A stretch of 63,309 bases of DNA from Porticoccaceae bacterium (GCA_023228865.1 JALOAH010000012.1:1-63309); one strand, 5' to 3'; positions 44,602 through 54,517 are shown, numbered from the stretch's first letter. The notes: generated by a model from the letters alone, not told the origin. A program made the numbers and translations.

Positions 44602-45084
44602 TTAAGCCATTGGTCCGTAACTGATACTTTTAACAGACCAATAAGCCCTACCCGCTGGGGTTTCTACAGCCACTTCGTCATCCACCTGTTTTTTCAACAG
44701 CGCCCGCGCCATGGGCGAGTCGATGGAAATATAGTCTTTGCGATCAAAAATTTCGTCATAACCGACAATGCGAAATTTCAAGATTTTGCCATCATCATTT
44801 TCAATTTCCACCCAGGCGCCAAAAAAGACTCTGCCCTCCTGCTGCGGCGAATAGTCGACAACCCGCAACTCCTCAAGGCTTTTGCGCAGGTAACGCACGC
44901 GGCGATCAATTTCCCTGAGCAGCTTTTTGTTGTATTGATAATCGGCATTTTCGCTGCGATCGCCAAGGCTTGCCGCCCAGGCCACTTTTTTGGTGACATC
45001 CGGACGCTTTTCTTTCCACAGTTGATCCAGCTCCGCCTTTAGGGTGGCGTAACCTTCCGGAGTAACCAGTCTGGCTTTTGTCAT
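44602..45084 (-). CDS. greB: Transcription elongation factor GreB
   Basis: GreB rescues backtracked RNA polymerase by stimulating transcript cleavage. The 160-residue protein starts with the coiled coil (ARLVTPEGYATLKAELDQLW). Its tip contains the catalytic acidic pair D42/E45 in GDRSENADYQYNKKLLREID. The C-terminal globular domain ends VKSISYGPMA. The length and the GreB-specific YITPEG-like start favour GreB over GreA. It begins 6 bases after a uracil-DNA-glycosylase-like gene, itself just after mgtE, so the three form one operon. Confidence 0.96.
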   Translation of the reverse strand: MTKARLVTPEGYATLKAELDQLWKEKRPDVTKKVAWAASLGDRSENADYQYNKKLLREIDRRVRYLRKSLEELRVVDYSPQQEGRVFFGAWVEIENDDGKILKFRIVGYDEIFDRKDYISIDSPMARALLKKQVDDEVAVETPAGRAYWSVKSISYGPMA

Positions 45085-45090
45085 AGCTTG

Positions 45091-45678
45091 TCAGTGCTCC
45101 AAAATTGCTGCGACCCGCCGCCGCAATTCAGGCACCAGGGTTTCTTCATACCAGGGATTTTGGCTATGCCAGCGTCGGTTTCTTGGCGAGGGATGCACCA
45201 GTGGAAAAAAGGGCTGTGGCATGAATGCCCACTGTTTGACGATGTCGGTCACCGAGGTAAAGCGATCACCGAGGTAATAGCGCTGGGCGTACTGGCCAAT
45301 CAGCAACGTCAACTGAATATTCGGCAACCGCGCCATTACGGGCTGATGCCAGTGGCGGGCGCATTCTTTGCGGGGCGGCAAATCCCCGGATCGGCCTTTG
45401 CCCGGATAACAGAAACCCATGGGCACAATGGCAATTTGCTGTTCATCGTAAAAACTGTCCTTGCTGATTCCCAGCCATTCGCGGAGTTTATCGCCACTGG
45501 GGTCATTCCAGGGAATGCCGGTCTTATGCACCCTGGTGCCCGGCGCCTGACCGATGATGAGAATGCGGGCAGATTCTGCTGCACTCAATACCGGGCGAGG
45601 CCCCAGAGGCAAATCCGCGCACAGATGGCAACGGCGGATATCTGCGAGCAAATCCGTCAGAGGGATTGAGTCTTTCAC
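45091..45678 (-). CDS. Uracil-DNA glycosylase superfamily protein
   Basis: This 195-residue protein of the UDG superfamily (COG1573-like) excises uracil or related bases, or is an inactive relative. An N-terminal Cys pair (RRCHLCADLP, C17/C20) resembles half of a cluster-binding site. Motif 1 is ILIIGQAPGTRVHKTGIPWN, followed by DPSGDKLREWLG. Motif 2 is HPSPRNRRWHSQNPWY. The set matches a stand-alone group of 'uracil-DNA glycosylase family proteins' whose substrate range is not settled. It lies 24 bases after mgtE and 6 before greB in one operon. Confidence 0.87.
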   Translation of the reverse strand: MKDSIPLTDLLADIRRCHLCADLPLGPRPVLSAAESARILIIGQAPGTRVHKTGIPWNDPSGDKLREWLGISKDSFYDEQQIAIVPMGFCYPGKGRSGDLPPRKECARHWHQPVMARLPNIQLTLLIGQYAQRYYLGDRFTSVTDIVKQWAFMPQPFFPLVHPSPRNRRWHSQNPWYEETLVPELRRRVAAILEH

Positions 45679-45702
45679 AATAAAGCCATCTGCTGCTCAG
45701 GT

Positions 45703-46887
45703 TTAAGGTAACAGGGTTGTCGCCAATAACAGCATCAGCCCCATCCCCACCACGTCGGTAAAGGTGGTGAGAAAAATACTGCTCGCCGCCGCCGGGTCGG
45801 CACCAAGCCGCTTTAGGGTCAGGGGAACAAGCACACCGAAGATGCCACTGCAGGTACAGGCGCCCACCATGGCGACAAGAATAACCAGCGCCAGGGTAGG
45901 GGCATGGCTGGTATCTGTATAGCCTGCGTAAATCCACATGGCCATCGCTGCCACCAAGCCGACACAAAAACCATTCATGGCGCCAAGGAGTATCTCCTTG
46001 CGCAACAATTTTCGCACCGGATAGTTTCCCAAATCTCCCAGAGTCAGCCCCCGCAGGGTAATCGCCAATGTCTGGCAGCCGGTGTTGCCGCTTTGACCGG
46101 CAAGCACGGGCAAAAACACGGCGAGAACAACCACTTTGGCAATGGTGTCTTCAAATATGCCCACTACAAATGCGGCGGCAAAGGCGGTTAGCAGATTGAC
46201 CTGCAACCAGGGATGGCGCATGCGAAAGGCGCGCAGCAATGAAGTCGTCACCCGCTCCTCCTTGTCGACACCCACCATGGAGCCGGTTTGCGCGCTGATT
46301 TCTGTGGCAACCCGCTGGGAAAGTTTCCAACTGTGAACAAGCCCCAACAAACAGCCCTGGGCGTCGACAACGGGGTAAAGCCGAAAATGCCTCTTCAAAG
46401 AAACATTCACCGCTTCCGAAATGGGGGTATCCCTGGCAAACACGAAGGGGGCATCGGTCATGATGTCGGCCATTTTCTGGCCTGGGCGCGCAAGCAGCAG
46501 ATCCCGCATGGCAACAACACCCATAAGGCGATTCACTGAGTCAGTAACATAAATATAGGTAATATCCTTCGGCGTGGTATGAACCAGGTAATCAAGGGCG
46601 CCCGCCACCGTGGTGTCCTGGGAGAGAACACCCAAGGGTGCGGTCATCAATTCGCTGACCGTTCCTCTAATGCTATGGGTGAGTTCAAGCTCTTCTGAGC
46701 GCTGCTGTGATACCGTCCCCGGCAAATAGGACGCTATAGTGACAACTTTGTCCACGGGAAGCAGCGCCAAAACCTGCTGGATAATCGCCTGCGGCTTGCT
46801 GCCCAGCAAGGCGGCGGCGTCCACAGGAGGCAGACTGTGCACCTGTTCTGCCAGTGCCTGGTGTTCATTTAAAATGGATTCCGTCAC
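45703..46887 (-). CDS. mgtE: Magnesium transporter MgtE
   Basis: MgtE is a Mg2+ channel gated by cytoplasmic Mg2+. From GTG 46887 (GGAG upstream) it has about 394 residues. It has an MgtE-N superhelix, two CBS domains (about 85-205, including KDITYIYVTDSVNRLMGVVA and LYPVVDAQGCLLGLV), and then five membrane helices with the signature LAGQSGNTGCQTLAITLRGL. The frame stays open 43 codons further upstream, but that extension has no conserved features and lies in the gcvP promoter region. It is first in an operon with the UDG-like and greB genes. Confidence 0.9.
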   Translation of the reverse strand: MTESILNEHQALAEQVHSLPPVDAAALLGSKPQAIIQQVLALLPVDKVVTIASYLPGTVSQQRSEELELTHSIRGTVSELMTAPLGVLSQDTTVAGALDYLVHTTPKDITYIYVTDSVNRLMGVVAMRDLLLARPGQKMADIMTDAPFVFARDTPISEAVNVSLKRHFRLYPVVDAQGCLLGLVHSWKLSQRVATEISAQTGSMVGVDKEERVTTSLLRAFRMRHPWLQVNLLTAFAAAFVVGIFEDTIAKVVVLAVFLPVLAGQSGNTGCQTLAITLRGLTLGDLGNYPVRKLLRKEILLGAMNGFCVGLVAAMAMWIYAGYTDTSHAPTLALVILVAMVGACTCSGIFGVLVPLTLKRLGADPAAASSIFLTTFTDVVGMGLMLLLATTLLP

Positions 46888-47056
46888 CCTGGTTTCTCCG
46901 CTGATCAGTGGGGATTGACTCAAAAATTCGGCAGCTTTGCTGAAAAGGCTGAAAAATCTGCTTGTGTCATTATAGCCGCCCATATCAAGGAATATTGCAA
47001 TACCATTTGGCGACAACAGCCAGCATTGTTAAAATTGCCGCCTTTGAAAATCTTCC

Positions 47057-47085
47057 GGCGGGGGAAACTCCGCCCTATCCTTTTT
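47057..47085 (+). promoter_or_regulatory. Candidate leader hairpin before gcvP
   Basis: GGCGGGG (47057-47063) pairs with CTCCGCC (47068-47074) across a GAAA tetraloop, with one wobble. CTATCC and TTTTT follow. It sits 21 to 49 bases before the gcvP ATG. It may be an attenuator or a stem that blocks or exposes the ribosome-binding site AGGAAA. Whether it responds to glycine is unknown; a full glycine riboswitch is not apparent. Confidence 0.35.
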
Positions 47086-47105
47086 CAGTCTTTCAGGAAA
47101 ACCCC

Positions 47106-49973
47106 ATGCCAGCCACCTTCAGTTTCGAACAATTACTGGATCAGGACAACTTTATTCACCGTCATATAGGTCCCGATAACGACCAAATTGCGACCATGCT
47201 GGCGGCGCTGGCCATCACCGATCTCGACGATCTGGTGACCAGGGTCACGCCAGGCAACATTCTCAAGCACGACCAGCTGTCTCTGGGTGACGCCAAAGGT
47301 GAGGCGGAAGCCCTGGCAGAGCTCAAAGCCCTCGCGGCAAGGAACCAAATTTACACCTCCCTTATCGGCATGGGTTACCACCCCACACGAACCCCCAATG
47401 TCATTCTGCGCAATGTCCTCGAAAATCCCGGCTGGTACACCGCCTACACGCCCTATCAACCGGAAATTGCCCAGGGTCGCCTTGAAGGCCTACTCAATTT
47501 CCAGCAAATGATCTGCGATCTCACCGGCATGGAAATGGCCAATGCCTCCATGCTTGACGAGGGCACAGCAGCGGCGGAAGCCATGGCCATGGCCAAGCGC
47601 CAGCAGCGCAAAAACTCCAGTAGCGCATTTTTTGTCGATGAAAACTGCCACCCCCAAACCCTGGCAGTGGTGAAAACCAGAGCAGAGCATTACGGCTTTG
47701 AGATTATTAGCGGCAATCCCGCAACCGACCTGACAAGCGCTGAAATTTTTGGCGCCCTGATTCAATACCCTGGGTCAACGGGGGAAATTCGCAATCTCGC
47801 GCCGATTATCGCCACACTCCACAGCAACGATGCCCTGGCAGTGGTGGCTGCGGATCTGATGGCACTGGTCGCTCTCAAGTCCCCGGGCTCGCTGGGTGCA
47901 GATATTGTTATCGGCACTAACCAGCGCTTTGGCATTCCCATGGGCTTTGGCGGTCCCCACGCCGCTTTTTTCGCCTTTCGCGATGAGTTCAAACGCTCCG
48001 CCCCCGGGCGCATTATCGGCGTGTCCGTGGATAGCAAAGGCAAAACCGCGCTGCGCATGGCCATGCAAACCCGCGAGCAGCATATTCGCCGCGAAAAAGC
48101 CAATTCCAATATCTGTACTTCCCAGGTATTGCTGGCGCTGATCAGCGCCTTTTACGCCATCTACCACGGCCCCCAGGGATTGAAAAAAATTGCCCTGCGC
48201 ATTCATACCCTCACCAATCACCTCGCTAACGGCCTGCAAGCCGCCGGTTACAGCCTGCGCCACAATAGCTGGTTTGACACGCTCACCGTTGAAACCGGCA
48301 ACCGCCAGCAGGAAATCTACGCCAAGGCCATTGCCGCGGAAATCAATCTGCGCCCGGTGGGCGACGATGCTCTCGGCATCAGCCTCAACGAACTGAGCAC
48401 GCCGGAACAGGTTAACCAGCTGCTCGCCCTTTTTGGCGCGGCAGAAGTCACCTTCAGCGGCGAAGCGCCATCGGGAATCCCCAGCGCCTATGAGCGCGAT
48501 ACGGATTTTCTCCGCCATCCGGTGTTCAACCGCCACCACAGCGAAACCGAGATGCTGCGCTACCTGAAACAGCTGGAAGCCAGGGATATCGCGCTTAATC
48601 ACAGTATGATCCCCCTGGGCTCCTGCACCATGAAGTTGAATGCCACCGCCGAGATGATTCCCATCACCTGGCCGGAATTTGCCAACATTCACCCCTTTGT
48701 TCCCCAGGATCAGGCTGCGGGCTATCACCAGCTGTTTCGCGAACTTGAGGCCATGCTCGCCGCCTGCACCGGCTACGATGCCATTTCCCTGCAACCCAAC
48801 GCCGGTTCCCAGGGCGAGTACGCTGGGCTGGTCGCCATCAAGAAGTACCACGAACACCGCGGCGACAGCCATCGCACCATCTGCCTGATTCCCTCATCGG
48901 CACACGGCACCAACCCCGCCAGCGCCCAGATGGTGGGCATGAAGGTGGTTGTGGTGAAATGCGACAACAACGGCAATATCGACATTGACGACCTGCGCGC
49001 CAAGGCCGAACACCACAGCCACAACCTGGCGGCGCTGATGATCACCTATCCTTCCACCCACGGCGTCTTTGAGGAAGGGGTAAGCGAAATCTGCAAGCTC
49101 ATCCACGACCACGGCGGCCAGGTCTATATGGATGGCGCCAACCTCAATGCGTTGGTGGGTATCGCCGAACCGGGCAAATTTGGCAGCGACGTCTCCCACC
49201 TCAATCTTCACAAAACCTTCTGTATTCCCCACGGTGGCGGCGGCCCCGGCATGGGTCCCATCGGCGTAAAATCCCATCTGGCACCCTTTCTGCCGGGACA
49301 TCCGGTCACCCATATACCGGGCACCGACAGCCTTAACGGCACCATCTCCGCCGCTGGCTGGGGGTCGGCATCCATCCTGCCGATTTCGTGGATGTACATT
49401 AAAATGATGGGCGCTGCCGGATTAAAAAGAGCAACCCAGGTGGCCATTCTCAACGCCAATTATCTGGCGAAAAAACTCGACGACCACTACCCGGTGCTTT
49501 ATACCGGCAGAAATGGCCTGGTGGCGCACGAATGTATTATCGACTTGCGTCAGCTGAAAGAGGAGAGTGGCATCAGCGAAGAGGATATTGCCAAACGGCT
49601 GATGGATTTCGGCTTTCACGCCCCCACCATGTCATTCCCCGTGGCCGGGACTTTGATGATAGAACCCACAGAAAGTGAATCCCTGGAAGAGCTGGAGCGC
49701 TTTCTCGCCGCCATGTTTATTATTCGCAAGGAAATCCAGCAGGTTATTGACGGCGAACTGCCCGCCGACAACAACCCATTGGTCAACGCGCCCCATACCC
49801 AGGACGACGTACTCACGGAGCACTGGGATCGTCCCTATTCCAGAGAGACTGCGGTGCGCCCCGCTCCCTGGCTCAAACATCACAAGGTTTGGCCGACGGT
49901 CAATCGCATCGATAACGTCTACGGCGACCGCAACCTGGTGTGCAGTTGCCCGCCTCTTGAGGCTTATTTGTAG
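47106..49973 (+). CDS. gcvP: Glycine dehydrogenase (decarboxylating), P protein
   Basis: GcvP decarboxylates glycine and passes the aminomethyl group to lipoyl-GcvH in the glycine cleavage system. From ATG 47106 (AGGAAA eight bases upstream) it is 955 residues, the usual length of the fused alpha-beta form. The opening [17 protein letters not shown] is typical, as are the first-half [20 protein letters not shown] and the PLP lysine in [20 protein letters not shown]. gcvT and gcvH are absent from the window, so the operon is split. It is divergent from mgtE. Confidence 0.98.
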   Translation: MPATFSFEQLLDQDNFIHRHIGPDNDQIATMLAALAITDLDDLVTRVTPGNILKHDQLSLGDAKGEAEALAELKALAARNQIYTSLIGMGYHPTRTPNVILRNVLENPGWYTAYTPYQPEIAQGRLEGLLNFQQMICDLTGMEMANASMLDEGTAAAEAMAMAKRQQRKNSSSAFFVDENCHPQTLAVVKTRAEHYGFEIISGNPATDLTSAEIFGALIQYPGSTGEIRNLAPIIATLHSNDALAVVAADLMALVALKSPGSLGADIVIGTNQRFGIPMGFGGPHAAFFAFRDEFKRSAPGRIIGVSVDSKGKTALRMAMQTREQHIRREKANSNICTSQVLLALISAFYAIYHGPQGLKKIALRIHTLTNHLANGLQAAGYSLRHNSWFDTLTVETGNRQQEIYAKAIAAEINLRPVGDDALGISLNELSTPEQVNQLLALFGAAEVTFSGEAPSGIPSAYERDTDFLRHPVFNRHHSETEMLRYLKQLEARDIALNHSMIPLGSCTMKLNATAEMIPITWPEFANIHPFVPQDQAAGYHQLFRELEAMLAACTGYDAISLQPNAGSQGEYAGLVAIKKYHEHRGDSHRTICLIPSSAHGTNPASAQMVGMKVVVVKCDNNGNIDIDDLRAKAEHHSHNLAALMITYPSTHGVFEEGVSEICKLIHDHGGQVYMDGANLNALVGIAEPGKFGSDVSHLNLHKTFCIPHGGGGPGMGPIGVKSHLAPFLPGHPVTHIPGTDSLNGTISAAGWGSASILPISWMYIKMMGAAGLKRATQVAILNANYLAKKLDDHYPVLYTGRNGLVAHECIIDLRQLKEESGISEEDIAKRLMDFGFHAPTMSFPVAGTLMIEPTESESLEELERFLAAMFIIRKEIQQVIDGELPADNNPLVNAPHTQDDVLTEHWDRPYSRETAVRPAPWLKHHKVWPTVNRIDNVYGDRNLVCSCPPLEAYL

Positions 49974-49982
49974 GCAACTTGA

Positions 49983-50037
49983 ATCGCCAGCAGGGCTAGC
50001 TCCCACCATTAAGGAATTGTGGCGAGCCCTGTTGGTG
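49983..50037. repeat. REP-type palindromic element (copy C)
   Basis: ATCGCCAGCAGGGCTAGCTC (49983-50002, followed by CCAC) faces GTGGCGAGCCCTGTTGGTG (50019-50037). It is less symmetrical than copy B but follows the same REP consensus. It lies in the short spacer between the convergent gcvP and metallo-hydrolase genes. Confidence 0.8.
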
Positions 50038-50038
50038 T

Positions 50039-51442
50039 CTAACTCTCAGGAATTAGCACCGTTGCCTGGGGACAGATTTGCCGCACTTTGTCGGCAAATA
50101 CCGCTTTGACTTCAGGGTCGCCGTGGACGATCCTGATTTCCTTCGGCTTTGTGTGAATGCGCCTGATAAAGCGCAGCAAATCCCCCTGATCCGCATGGGC
50201 TGAATAGCCCGACATCACATGAATTCCCGCGTTGATGGCAACGCGTTCACCATCGAGCACCACATAGCCATGCTCGGCACCGTAGCGCTGTATATCGCGC
50301 CCCGGTGTGCCTTCCGCCTGATAGCCGACAAAGATCACATCGGTGCGCGGATCGGGCAGCAACGCCTTCAGGTAGTTGACAATGCGACCACCGGCGCACA
50401 TGCCGCTGGCGGCAATAATAATGGCGGGGCGGCCACTGTCGCGAAGATAATCCACCAGCTTGAGGTGGTTTTCATGCTTTTCCACCGTTATCAGCTGGTC
50501 AAAATCCAGGGGGTGACGCCCCTCAAAAAGCCGCCGTCGCGCCTCCCCGTCCCACAGGGTTCGCATCTCCCGATAGAACTTGGTAAAAGAGGCGGCCAGG
50601 GGCGAATCCACCACCACATCGACGTTTTGCCAGTCGATGGGCGACTTTGCCCGCGCTGGCTCCCTGGCGTGGCGATGGATAATTTCTTCGATTTCATACA
50701 GCAATTCCTGGGTGCGGCCGATGCTGAAGGCAGGAATTAAAACGGAACCGCCATTTTCGTAACAGCGTTCAATCACTGCTTTCAAGGCTTTGCGGCGCTT
50801 CTTTCTGCCCTCGTGCAAACGATCGCCATAGGTGCTTTCAATCACCAGGGTATCTGCTCTGTAGGGTGCTTTGGGCGCAGGCAATAGCGGTGTATAGGGC
50901 GCGCCGAGATCACCGGAAAACACCACCCGCTCACAGTGTTTGCCCTTGCCCACATCGATCTCCACATAGGCCGATCCGAGAATATGGCCGGCAATTCGAA
51001 AACGCGCCCTCATGGGCGTGCCTTTTATTGGCTGAATGTAAAACCACTGGTCATAGGGGATTGGCGTCAGCTGCGCCTCAAGCCTGGCGATGACTTTTTT
51101 AATAAGATCCTCGTTGCGGGTAACACCAATTTTCATGGCATCACTGAGCACCAGGGGCAACAGCTTGGCGGTGGCCTCTGTGGCGTAGATGGGGCCGTCA
51201 AAACCCGCTGACAACAACCAGGGAATCCGCCCGCAATGGTCTATATGACAGTGGGTAACCAGCAACGCCTTGATGCCGTCGAGAGGAAAATCAATGGCAC
51301 GATCGTCAGCCTCAGCTTTTTTCGACTCCGCCCCCTGAAAGAGGCCGCAATCCACCAAAATGGATTCGCGCTCGTTGGCAAACAGTTGGTGACAGGAGCC
51401 GGTTACTCCCGAAACCGCGCCGTGGTGGCTTATCTTTGCCAT
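50039..51442 (-). CDS. Beta-CASP metallo-hydrolase (RNA-processing family)
   Basis: This 467-residue MBL-fold protein has the zinc motif THCHIDH (H64, H66, D68, H69), GHILGSAYVEI and the beta-CASP/RNA-specificity region (IIAASGMCAGGRIVNYLKAL). It ends with GYSAHADQGDLLRF and HGDPEVKAVFADKV. It belongs to the CPSF/YSH1-like 'MBL fold metallo-hydrolase RNA specificity domain' group, typically nucleases that act on RNA 3' ends. In Gammaproteobacteria its role is poorly known. It is a stand-alone gene, divergent from the WecA-like gene. Confidence 0.9.
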   Translation of the reverse strand: MAKISHHGAVSGVTGSCHQLFANERESILVDCGLFQGAESKKAEADDRAIDFPLDGIKALLVTHCHIDHCGRIPWLLSAGFDGPIYATEATAKLLPLVLSDAMKIGVTRNEDLIKKVIARLEAQLTPIPYDQWFYIQPIKGTPMRARFRIAGHILGSAYVEIDVGKGKHCERVVFSGDLGAPYTPLLPAPKAPYRADTLVIESTYGDRLHEGRKKRRKALKAVIERCYENGGSVLIPAFSIGRTQELLYEIEEIIHRHAREPARAKSPIDWQNVDVVVDSPLAASFTKFYREMRTLWDGEARRRLFEGRHPLDFDQLITVEKHENHLKLVDYLRDSGRPAIIIAASGMCAGGRIVNYLKALLPDPRTDVIFVGYQAEGTPGRDIQRYGAEHGYVVLDGERVAINAGIHVMSGYSAHADQGDLLRFIRRIHTKPKEIRIVHGDPEVKAVFADKVRQICPQATVLIPES

Positions 51443-51597
51443 AAATCCCCCTTGATAGTTAAAGAATCCATAAAAAAACCCGCCATTGTCTTACTACAGA
51501 CTTTACTCTTGCTAGAATACTGGGCAAAACTACCACAAAAAAACGGGGTCGATGCCATGAAATTGATTTCAACAAGCTGGCCAGTAAAAGTCCAGTA

Positions 51598-52644
51598 ATG
51601 CCTGAAACCCTTGTTCAAATCATTGCAGGTTTTTTCATTACCCTTGCCGTTATTTGGGTGTCCGCCCCTCTCGCCCATAAAATCAAGCTCCTCGATATTC
51701 CCGATCACAGAAAACAGCACAGCCAGGCAATACCTTTAACGGGCGGCATTGCCATTTATAGCGCTCTGCTGATTGTGCTTGGCACCACCAGGCCTGCGGA
51801 TACCTATCTGACTTCATTTCTCGTCGCCAGCGGCCTTCTGGTTTTATTTGGCGCGCTGGATGACCGCAACCAACTCAGCGTCAGGCACAGAATTGTTCTC
51901 GAAATCATGGCCGCTTCGGTGATGATTTTTGGCGCCGATCTCTGGGTGGGCAACCTCGGCAATCTCCTTGGCGTGGGCGCCATCCATATGCCTTTTTGGG
52001 CAGGTTATCTGTTTACCCTGGTAGCTATTTTCGGCGTCGTCAATGCCATCAATATGCTTGATGGCATTGACGGTCTTGCCGGCGGCGTAACCCTGGCTAT
52101 TTTTATTGTTCTCGCCATTTTTACCGAAGAGGCAAAAGGGCTGGTCATTTTTGGCTTTGCCCTGTCGGGCGCGCTCCTGGCATTCCTCATCTCCAACACC
52201 GGAGTTACCCGCTGGTTTCCCAAAGTTTTCCTCGGCGATGCCGGCAGTAAACTCCTGGGACTGACGATTGTCTGGATACTCATAGAAACCGCCCGCACTC
52301 AAAATGGCGTCGTCGCCAGCATCCATCCCGCCACAGCTCTCTACCTCATCGCCATCCCCCTGATGGATATGGTGGACACCACCATTGGCCGAGTCCGCCG
52401 TGGCCACTCACCCTTCAAAGCAGACAGAACTCATCTTCACCATGTGCTGCTGGCCATGGGTTTGACAAAATCCACAGTGGCGGTGACTGTTGTTTTTTTA
52501 TCCCTTGCCTTTAATTTGCTGGGAATCGCCATGACAAGAATGAATGTGCCAGAATTCTTTCAGTTTGGTTTTTTCTTTATTTCTTTTATCGGGCTTGTCC
52601 TTTTCAAAAAACGCTCTCACACAGAAAGCGGCGAAATGGGATGA
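51598..52644 (+). CDS. Undecaprenyl-phosphate glycosyl-1-phosphate transferase (WecA-like)
   Basis: This 348-residue polytopic membrane enzyme of the MraY/WecA/WbpL family transfers a sugar-1-phosphate (commonly GlcNAc-P) to undecaprenyl phosphate, the first step of O-antigen, ECA or EPS assembly. It has about 10 membrane helices. The Asp-rich ALDDRNQL, NMLDGIDGLAGG and FLGDAGSKLLG motifs are all visible, and so is the cytoplasmic His motif RTHLHHVLLAMG. It is joined by a 4-base stop-start overlap (ATGA) to the nucleotidyltransferase gene. It likely starts the polysaccharide pathway encoded in this end of the window. Confidence 0.93.
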   Translation: MPETLVQIIAGFFITLAVIWVSAPLAHKIKLLDIPDHRKQHSQAIPLTGGIAIYSALLIVLGTTRPADTYLTSFLVASGLLVLFGALDDRNQLSVRHRIVLEIMAASVMIFGADLWVGNLGNLLGVGAIHMPFWAGYLFTLVAIFGVVNAINMLDGIDGLAGGVTLAIFIVLAIFTEEAKGLVIFGFALSGALLAFLISNTGVTRWFPKVFLGDAGSKLLGLTIVWILIETARTQNGVVASIHPATALYLIAIPLMDMVDTTIGRVRRGHSPFKADRTHLHHVLLAMGLTKSTVAVTVVFLSLAFNLLGIAMTRMNVPEFFQFGFFFISFIGLVLFKKRSHTESGEMG

Positions 52645-53765
52645 CAGCAACAAAAGTCAACACCGCGGCAAAAGACTGGCTTTTAGGCCTGTTGAAAGGG
52701 GTTGCACCAGGGTCAAATGGCGGTATTTTTTTTGCGGACACACAAGAATTGCTGGATATTTGCGAATACGAGGGAGTTACACCGCTACTCTGGCACCAGA
52801 TTCTTGTTAACGATCTCAAACCATCTCTACCGCCAGGGCTGACGACCAAGCTGCAAGCCCTGAGTTTGCAATATGCTGCAGTCAACATGCTTCGCCAGCA
52901 GGAACTGCAGCGACTGATCAAACTGTTTCACTGCGAGGGGCTTGATTTTCTCATCCTAAAAGGTGAAGCCCTTGCCGTCACCTGCTATCCGCAACCCCAT
53001 TTGCGCACCAGAGCCGACAGTGACTTATTATTCAGCAGCAAGGACGCAGCGGAAAAAGCCTGGCAACTGCTCAACCTCGAAGGCTATCAACGCTTTGCCA
53101 CCCTGCAGGGGGAATTTGTCGGCTTTCAGTTTCCCTGCCAAAAAACACTGGTTTCGGGCGTCAGCAACAATCTCGATATTCACCACAAAATTACCAACGC
53201 CCTGTGGTTTGCCCAGCGCCTCGACTACGTTGAGCTTAAAGAAAACAGCATTGGCGCCGACTATATGGGGCAGCCCGTGTCGGTGCTGAACCCCCTCTAT
53301 GCCCTGATTCATGCCTGTATTCATCGCACCAGCAATAAGTCCCACGAAACCGAAAACCGTTTGATCTGGCTCTACGACATACACTTGCTCAGCGGCAAAC
53401 TTACCCTTGCAGACTGGCAAAAACTGCTGCAGATTTGTGAGGAAAAAAATTTCGCCGCCATTATTCTTGAGGGTCTCACCAGCACAGCGGAGGCCTTTGG
53501 CGACAACACCCCCGAAATCATTGTCGAACACCTGGCCGCCCTGGCCAATAGACAGCATGCCCCCATCGTTAACGCAGACAGCCGCCTCAAACACTATCTG
53601 CTGGATCTCTCCACCCATAAAGGCATTAAAAATAATTTACGCTTTCTCAAGGAGCAACTGCTGCCGCCGCCCGCCTATGTGACGATGAAATACGGCGTCA
53701 AACACAAGATACTGCTTCCCTGGTACTACCTCAAACGGGTTGTGGATGTTATTTTCAAAAAATAG
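52641..53765 (+). CDS. Nucleotidyltransferase-fold protein (PF14907-like)
   Basis: This 374-residue protein resembles the 'uncharacterised nucleotidyltransferase' family. The recognised strand FLILKGEALAVTCYPQPHLR is followed by ADSDLLF with the conserved acidic pair of a minimal nucleotidyltransferase. Later, NNLDIHHKI and ALIHACIHR are typical of the family. Relatives are common in EPS/exosortase loci of aquatic Proteobacteria, where their function is unknown. It overlaps the WecA-like gene by 4 bases, so the two are co-translated. It is convergent with the ydcF-like gene. Confidence 0.82.
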   Translation: MTATKVNTAAKDWLLGLLKGVAPGSNGGIFFADTQELLDICEYEGVTPLLWHQILVNDLKPSLPPGLTTKLQALSLQYAAVNMLRQQELQRLIKLFHCEGLDFLILKGEALAVTCYPQPHLRTRADSDLLFSSKDAAEKAWQLLNLEGYQRFATLQGEFVGFQFPCQKTLVSGVSNNLDIHHKITNALWFAQRLDYVELKENSIGADYMGQPVSVLNPLYALIHACIHRTSNKSHETENRLIWLYDIHLLSGKLTLADWQKLLQICEEKNFAAIILEGLTSTAEAFGDNTPEIIVEHLAALANRQHAPIVNADSRLKHYLLDLSTHKGIKNNLRFLKEQLLPPPAYVTMKYGVKHKILLPWYYLKRVVDVIFKK

Positions 53766-53767
53766 CC

Positions 53768-54517
53768 TCACCAAACCCATTGGCCGAGCAATTCCTTGAA
53801 CGCCTTGCCGTTGGCGTCGAGGGTATCGCCATCGGGAAAACAACAGTATTTGCCGCCGAGTCGGCCGCTGTCAAAATCCGTGGGCACGGGTGTGACCGCA
53901 ATACCCTCCTCGGTAAAATGGTGCAAGGCTCTATCCATGTGGAGGGCAGAGGTCACCAGAAGAACCTTGTTGATATCATAATTTCTGACCAATGCCGCCG
54001 TAAAACGGGCATTTTCCCTGGTATTTTTGCTGCCATTTTCGAGAAGCATTTCCTCGGCGGGAACGCCAAGATCTGCCAAAAACACCTGCATTGCTTCCGC
54101 CTCGGAAAAACCGGCGAAATTTTTCGCACTGCCGCCGCTCAACACCACCAGGGGCGCCTTGCCACGGTGATAAAGGCGGGCGCCAAACCAGACGCGATCG
54201 GCGGCGTTGCCGAGATTGATGGGCTGGGCAGTGACACCTGAAAAACCCGTTGCAAAAACACCACCGCCAAGAACCACAATGGCGTCTGCCACGGGAAGAT
54301 CGTCAATATCAACGGGGGAATATTGTTGCTCCAGGGTTTTGATCAACAGCTGGCTTGTGGCTGGCATAGACCAAAAATAAAGCCAGCACAGGGCAACCAA
54401 CCCCGTCAGGGTCGCCAGGGTTTTTCTACCCAGAGTGGCGGCAATCAAGGCAAAAAACCCCAGAAATAAAGCCGTTCCAAGCGGTGACACAAGACTGATG
54501 ATCATTTTGTCGAGCAT
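53768..54517 (-). CDS. YdcF/DUF218-family membrane protein
   Basis: This 249-residue protein has two N-terminal membrane helices and the DUF218 (ElyC/SanA/YdcF) domain. Visible motifs are DAIVVLGGGVFATGF, APLVVLSGGSA, LLENGSKNTRENARFTAAL and LLVTSALHMDRALHHF. Members such as ElyC and SanA affect envelope integrity and peptidoglycan precursor (lipid carrier) metabolism. That role would fit its position among polysaccharide genes. It ends 2 bases from the nucleotidyltransferase gene, in convergent orientation. Confidence 0.9.
   Translation of the reverse strand: MLDKMIISLVSPLGTALFLGFFALIAATLGRKTLATLTGLVALCWLYFWSMPATSQLLIKTLEQQYSPVDIDDLPVADAIVVLGGGVFATGFSGVTAQPINLGNAADRVWFGARLYHRGKAPLVVLSGGSAKNFAGFSEAEAMQVFLADLGVPAEEMLLENGSKNTRENARFTAALVRNYDINKVLLVTSALHMDRALHHFTEEGIAVTPVPTDFDSGRLGGKYCCFPDGDTLDANGKAFKELLGQWVW

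Noticed and set aside
46888..47016. An N-terminal extension of MgtE by 43 codons
   Set aside because: GTG 46887 has GGAG upstream, and the extension lies in the divergent promoter region with no family similarity.
46962..47105. A 48-codon extension of GcvP
   Set aside because: ATG 47106 has a good ribosome-binding site and gives the family length; the extension contains the leader hairpin and overlaps the promoter.
46888..47105. A glycine or magnesium riboswitch in the mgtE-gcvP spacer
   Set aside because: The region is only about 220 bases and shows just one small hairpin, not the conserved cores of either riboswitch.
47775..48872. A 365-codon open frame on the minus strand inside gcvP
   Set aside because: It is antisense to clearly conserved gcvP codons and has no ribosome-binding site or domain.
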